Shown here one piece after another: positions 7,401 to 10,016 of a stretch of 10,016 nt of DNA. The stretch spans positions 1 to 10,016 of the forward strand of contig JAKQKW010000331.1 in the NCBI GenBank assembly GCA_029560455.1, given 5' to 3'. Both the position numbers and the translations under genes were made by a program. Below the pieces are notes generated by a model that saw only the letters and a list, made by a program, of their open reading frames with translations, had not been told where the DNA came from and ran no database searches. This stretch comes from Candidatus Rifleibacteriota bacterium. GTDB taxonomy: Bacteria > Riflebacteria > Ozemobacteria > Ozemobacterales > Ozemobacteraceae. Position 1 is the first letter of the stretch; each line of letters begins with the position of its first letter.

Positions 7401-7953
7401 AAAGGCTGAAAAAGCTGAACTGGCAAAAAGTAATATGGCTAAGAACTCCGACGGGGGCCGCGAAGTCGGAACTTTTGTGCATAAGGTTCTTTGCAATCTT
7501 CTGCGCTGGCGGGTTACCGGTGCCAGTGACGATGCCGCCCGGCTCGAACTGCTTCTTGAACACTACCTTGAAGACGAAATGAACCTTCAGAAAAAACGCC
7601 CGAAGCTGCTTAAAATGCTCAAAAATGTGCTGGCCGCTGAATTGTGGCAGGAAGCCCTGCAGGCCGGCGAATTTCATACCGAAGTGCCGGTTGCCTGTAT
7701 TGCAGATTCAGGCGGCAAAAGGGCTACAATTATCAACGGCACCATCGACCTGGTTTTCAGGGTGCCCGGCGGCTGGAAAATCGTCGACTACAAGACCAAC
7801 CTTATCGGCAACGAGACGCAGCGCAATATTCTCAACGACTTTTACCGCACCCAGCTCGATCTGTATGCCTCGCAATGGGAAACCATAACCGGCGAAAAGG
7901 TTCTGACCCGCAGTCTGCTGTATGTGCGCAACGGCCTGGAGGTGGAACTATGA
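4480..7953 (+). CDS. addA: AddA helicase-nuclease (UvrD/SF1 helicase with RecB-family nuclease domain)
   Basis: This 1,157-residue protein is the motor and one nuclease of AddAB. It uses ATP to travel 3' to 5' and cuts the strand it follows. Helicase motifs are all present: Walker A AVPGSGKT (94-101, K100), motif Ia ITFTRKAAEEL (from 124), Ib VGTIHGFC (169-176), II DEFQDTD (432-438), III LVGDPKQSVYRFRRAD (470-485), IV QQNRRS (507-512), V MTMHSAKGLE (797-806), and VI YVACTRARD (883-891). The C-terminal nuclease has H1001, E1068, D1090, the catalytic D1103-Y1104-K1105, and Q1125-xxx-Y1129. All catalytic residues look intact. An N-terminal tail of about 65 residues rich in Lys, Ala and Glu precedes the helicase and is unlike standard AddA. 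The start is either the ATG at 4480 or the ATG at 4492 directly after the addB stop; AAGGGG at 4474-4479 suits the second better (12 bases) but neither is ideal. The length is in the family range. Confidence 0.95.
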   Translation: MTTEMTAKKTKPAEITEDNLVKTATGRKKKADSASNADNTGNTEKAEKAEKPKKGAKTAPEIWSYSEEGIDASIDDKVKERIHNELDRNFLVEAVPGSGKTYNLVGRMVSLVLNGRPAEGIAAITFTRKAAEELRGRFRERVESRLVDAAGAEKALLEKALVTIEDGYVGTIHGFCARILREYPVEARLDPSFSEIEEGDEEYFFKRTWAEMFSEHPEMLKPFADHEVDPEADRIIRGLRAYCRYPDIDFSCSDPLPPPDPKDLLQTVTDCWRDIRSLDPRPAIVENGVDAKAEEVMKHWFNLEKLAARLQRFNGKTTWTPDEIRDIWRAMRYLADPKLSDGGVGIDDGGLLKQYNDDIKAVCKEFREAYSYYVFPQIQPVLDKIRQRERDWRNQRGYVSYLDLLSRTVELLRDNPHVRRAVQKRYPVLMIDEFQDTDPLQAEMAFLLTADDHEVKDWLQARPKPGSLFLVGDPKQSVYRFRRADIQIYHQAGRHLQATGGEIISLQQNRRSRLGICGWVNRAFAPAFDAQRTVKRGTFDQAGFMAMLPLRTCGSAPAVAALPIPTEIHGGATRIMADYDSEKFTDIITAMLGRSFAGIKEGQPLCPDDFLILSRKNDLLATYALRLDAAGVPVSLSGGGKTLAARLQQDFRPLYWVLRALVDGSAAIVWGVLVGPLFGCSDEEIYEYCRTGNRLILTAPVEGESTVARLLLKLKLFRKWLQEMPPGTAFRRIVAALHYDAWLQGRDYGLLKTTFLRHVEKLFDKMLFSQANDVLGSWVKHWPVDQSIDEPGRVRLMTMHSAKGLEAPVVLMGIAKRPQFKDGEVMLDRGIDEEPAPVASGMVRLSFDFGPYQQREFICSPGWNNARPFEVNANAAEQLRLDYVACTRARDLLIVSRHNAKGGSTLTPLSKGVEEAMNNCPEFELPTPVAEAGQAAVATTDKETITEWREKRRAWREASTGREFAEESVTERMEKAEKAELAKSNMAKNSDGGREVGTFVHKVLCNLLRWRVTGASDDAARLELLLEHYLEDEMNLQKKRPKLLKMLKNVLAAELWQEALQAGEFHTEVPVACIADSGGKRATIINGTIDLVFRVPGGWKIVDYKTNLIGNETQRNILNDFYRTQLDLYASQWETITGEKVLTRSLLYVRNGLEVEL
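4561..4641 (+). repeat. A8 and A7 tracts with EKA repeat in the addA N-terminal tail
   Basis: Eight consecutive A residues at 4561-4568 encode K28-K30, and seven at 4635-4641 fall in the PKKG codons. Between them lie short imperfect repeats: AATACCG-like units encoding NADNTGNT, and AAGGC(A/T)GAA units encoding EKAEKAEK (residues 44-51). The A8G run contains the heptamer A-AAA-AAG in the reading frame, a known -1 slippery sequence. A -1 shift would reach a TGA at 4626-4628. Confidence 0.7.
7938..7942 (+). promoter_or_regulatory. Ribosome binding site fixing the start at 7950
   Basis: GGAGG at 7938-7942, inside the end of addA, is 7 bases before the ATG at 7950. The downstream frame is open for a further 300 bases upstream, but that stretch is addA's coding sequence, so the ATG at 7950 is the start. 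Confidence 0.85.
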
Positions 7954-9083
7954 CCGAAATTGATATTGAAGATGTAAACGAAGACCAGAAACTGGCACTG
8001 ATTGAGGAGGCCGTAAAGAAGCCCGGTTTCGCGGCCATGCGTCGTCAGATACTCGAGTCCTTTTACGACGACCAGGCCCTGGCCGATCGACTGATAGAAA
8101 AAATGGCAGCCAGGATCAGAAAATACCCGCCCCGCGATTATTGCGGCGAGTGGCACTGGACAGATGAACTGGTCAGCGAAAGGCTGCAGAAAATATGGGA
8201 AACGGTTCTCAATCCGGCAATGTCATATTTTGCCAAACTTGCGAAGGCACCGCCGCAGGAAATCGCTTCAATCGTCTGGGGCCAGATCCGCAAGATCATG
8301 ATCGCCGAAGCACCGCCATACTTCAAGTGGTTTTATAATCAGTTTATCCAGCAGCTGCAGCACGATCAGCCGCTTAACCGATTTGCTTCGAAGAAAGTTG
8401 CAAAACAGAGGTTCAGGGGCCTGCGGGCCTGGAAAGAAGACAGCAGAGTAAAGCTTGGTTTCAAAACCGTTGAAGAGCTCGTTAACTTCTGGCAGGTCGA
8501 AAAAAAACTGCGTTTTCCGAATATGGCGCGCCGCGAAAAACTGATCGGTGAAAAACTGCGTGACCGCGTCTGGGAAATGTTCAATCTGCTAAATGAGTGG
8601 GTGCGCGAAAAAAATCTTTATAGTTCCTGGAAAAAGCTGGTTAATTTTCCGACTGCCGAGCAGTTCGAACAGTCGCTTGACGGTCTGCCTGGCGATGCTG
8701 ATAACGGCCCCGAAGCTGTCGAGAGATATCTCGATCAAAATAGAGGCAATCTGCTCAATATGGAACAGTTGTGTCAGGTCAAAACGGTTCTCTGCGAGAA
8801 CGCTGAGTCATGGACCGGCTACTTCGACAAGGTATTCGCAGGCTTCAGACCTGAACAGAAAAACTTTCTGCGGTTTTATTACGTCGAAAGACTGGCACCG
8901 GGGGTTGCCGCAGAAAAGGTCGGCAAAGCGCCGTCATTCGCAACCCAGACCTTCGGCCGGATTACAGAAGAATGTCGGCCGCTGCGTGAGCAGTTGAGCA
9001 GTGATGAACTGCCCGCACTTAGCGAATTTCTCAGGGTTTACCTCTCGAACATGAAGCCAGAAGCGGGGAGGACAAAGAAATGA
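7950..9083 (+). CDS. Unrecognised protein with a possible sigma-70-like C-terminal helix-turn-helix
   Basis: The 377-residue protein starts with an ATGA overlap with addA and has a strong GGAGG site, so it is translationally coupled to the AddAB genes. It is helical, charged and soluble, with no signal peptide or membrane segment. It is rich in Trp (11 residues, such as EWHW near 52 and the WETV, FYNQF and NEWVRE regions). Residues about 299-346 (FRPEQKNFLRFYYVERL, then AAEKVGKAPSFATQTFGRITEE, then CRPLREQL) follow the spacing of a sigma-70 region 4: a helix after PEQ, then AAEKVG in the place of the EIA helix, a turn, and a recognition-helix-like segment. The WTDELVSERLQKIWE segment could faintly resemble region 2. 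This is pattern-based and I do not recognise the family. Possible roles are a DNA-binding regulator or an accessory factor of the repair machine. Its codon use looks like that of addA. Confidence 0.6.
   Translation: MTEIDIEDVNEDQKLALIEEAVKKPGFAAMRRQILESFYDDQALADRLIEKMAARIRKYPPRDYCGEWHWTDELVSERLQKIWETVLNPAMSYFAKLAKAPPQEIASIVWGQIRKIMIAEAPPYFKWFYNQFIQQLQHDQPLNRFASKKVAKQRFRGLRAWKEDSRVKLGFKTVEELVNFWQVEKKLRFPNMARREKLIGEKLRDRVWEMFNLLNEWVREKNLYSSWKKLVNFPTAEQFEQSLDGLPGDADNGPEAVERYLDQNRGNLLNMEQLCQVKTVLCENAESWTGYFDKVFAGFRPEQKNFLRFYYVERLAPGVAAEKVGKAPSFATQTFGRITEECRPLREQLSSDELPALSEFLRVYLSNMKPEAGRTKK
9065..9071 (+). promoter_or_regulatory. Ribosome binding site for the gene at 9080
   Basis: GGGGAGG at 9065-9071 lies 8 bases before the ATG at 9080 and within the end of the preceding gene. 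It confirms the ATGA-overlap start. Confidence 0.8.
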
Positions 9084-9886
9084 ACGACAAAAACGGTCTT
9101 GTTCTGCCCATAAATTACAACCTCTGGCCTGCGAAGTCGCAGACGATACTGATGGCCTTTGTTCAGGCTTCTGAAGGCGATATTCTGACCCTCTGCCCGG
9201 TGGTAAACGATTTCAAGGTCGCAGAATTCTTTGACCTGATCGTGCCGGCCGCTAACACCTCGCTGGCCTGCGATCTTGTCATCATGGGGAAACTGCGGGC
9301 CGGGTTCCCTGCCACTGCTCTGTACTCGGGCCTCGATGCCGCCAGCAATGACGAATCGATCAGACTGTGCCTGGCAATGCCCGATTCAGAAAGGCAGAGA
9401 CTCGTCGCTGATCTCGATTATCTGCAGAAAAATACTTCTACGGTTACGGCCTTCAAAGTGCTGCGCGGCACCTTTCTGCCAAAATACAGTGATGCGGCGC
9501 GCTGGCGTCGCAAATTCGTGCGTCGCTGGCAGGAATTTCGCCTGGTATCTCTGATCGCAGCGGTTAAGGCGCAGCCTGACAGATTTCCGCAATATCTGGG
9601 GATGAAGGCGGCCATTGAAGCGATCGAGCAGAGTCTGAAAAAGGAACTGCGGCCAGAAACCACGATTGAGCCGGCCAACGAGGAAAGCGCCATTAAAATT
9701 GCTGCCAGTGCCAAACGACGCGGCGGTATCAGCATCGAAAGATCTGAAACCCTCGAGCTGCACCGTAATCTGGCGAAACAGCTGAAAGATCAGAAACAGA
9801 CCGATGCAGAGTCTGAAAAGCTGCTCAACGGCAGCGACGCAGATCTGCTTGAACTCGCGATGCGGCTTTTCCCGCCCCGCCGCTGA
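9080..9886 (+). CDS. Unrecognised 268-residue protein in the addBA operon
   Basis: The start overlaps the previous stop (ATGA) and has a strong ribosome site. I do not recognise a family. Residues 1-130 are mixed alpha/beta and hydrophobic in patches (LTLCPVVNDF, AEFFDLIVPA, LACDLVIMGKL) but without a clear membrane helix or signal peptide. Residues 141-154 form a strongly basic Trp/Arg segment (RWRRKFVRRWQEFR) that could bind nucleic acid or protein. Residues about 185-268 are charged and helical, with a linker (TTIEPANEES) and a Gln/Lys-rich segment (NLAKQLKDQKQTDAESEKLL) that may form a coiled coil, ending in LLELAMRLFPPRR. No catalytic motif is visible. Co-translation with the preceding gene suggests that the two products act together; whether they serve AddAB is unknown. 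Confidence 0.75.
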   Translation: MNDKNGLVLPINYNLWPAKSQTILMAFVQASEGDILTLCPVVNDFKVAEFFDLIVPAANTSLACDLVIMGKLRAGFPATALYSGLDAASNDESIRLCLAMPDSERQRLVADLDYLQKNTSTVTAFKVLRGTFLPKYSDAARWRRKFVRRWQEFRLVSLIAAVKAQPDRFPQYLGMKAAIEAIEQSLKKELRPETTIEPANEESAIKIAASAKRRGGISIERSETLELHRNLAKQLKDQKQTDAESEKLLNGSDADLLELAMRLFPPRR

Positions 9887-9901
9887 TGAAAGGTGACGAA
9901 G

Positions 9902-10016
9902 ATGAATAAAAAGTTGCAGCCTGAAAATGAAAAACTGATTATCAACGGTCGTGAAATTGAGCTGATGCCCGAAGTCGCGATCGATAACACCTGGGTCGGC
10001 AACGGTCGGGTCGAGA
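9902..10016 (+). CDS. 5' end of an unrecognised protein (3' end outside window)
   Basis: ATG at 9902 follows the previous stop by 15 bases and has AAGG at about 8 bases spacing. The frame stays open for 38 codons to the window edge. The visible N-terminus is MNKKLQPENEKLIINGREIE, then LMPEVAIDNTWVGNGRVE. It has no signal peptide and no motif I can name. It is the next member of the same operon. Its full sequence would be the quickest clue to what the genes after addA do. Confidence 0.65.
   Translation, partial: MNKKLQPENEKLIINGREIELMPEVAIDNTWVGNGRVE

Noticed and set aside
7057..7677. Minus-strand frame of 206 codons opposite the end of addA
   Set aside because: Opposite helicase motif VI and the nuclease linker; Phe/Gly-rich translation is typical of an antisense shadow.
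7644..7949. N-terminal extension of the third operon gene into addA
   Set aside because: The frame is open but the translation here is Arg/Gln-rich shadow of addA. GGAGG and ATG at 7938-7952 define the true start.

Overview
The window is a densely packed bacterial segment, with every supported gene on the + strand. The clear core is an addB–addA pair (AddAB/RexAB-type helicase-nuclease for double-strand-break repair). It is followed, without intergenic space, by two genes I do not recognise and the start of a third. No rRNA, tRNA, CRISPR array or insertion sequence was seen. The phylum cannot be assigned: the leaderless coding density, good Shine-Dalgarno sites, AddAB genes and moderately GC-rich coding sequence fit many bacteria.

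Left part (1–1532), visibly more AT-rich: the 3' end of an unrecognised gene (to 239); a roughly 145-base gap with an inverted repeat and a possible promoter; a small STAS-domain protein lacking the usual phospho-accepting serine (386–787); and a 176-residue protein matching only the C-terminal part of Rpn/PD-(D/E)XK 'transposase' family proteins (878–1408), probably a remnant. A 124-base gap separates these from the operon.

Right part (1533–10016), GC-richer: addB (GTG start, 1533–4490), addA (4480–7953, 11-base overlap), a 377-residue protein with a possible sigma-70 region-4-like helix-turn-helix near its C-terminus (7950–9083, ATGA overlap), a 268-residue unknown protein (9080–9886, ATGA overlap), and the 5' end of another gene (from 9902). 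Overlaps and strong ribosome sites indicate one translationally coupled transcription unit of at least five genes.

AddA carries all the SF1 helicase motifs and a RecB-family nuclease domain. AddB carries a second nuclease domain with the four-cysteine iron-sulfur signature but no visible ATP-binding motif. Together they should resect DNA ends for RecA. The downstream genes are the least explained content and the best candidates for something new: they may be accessory factors of the AddAB machine or an unrelated function sharing the transcript.
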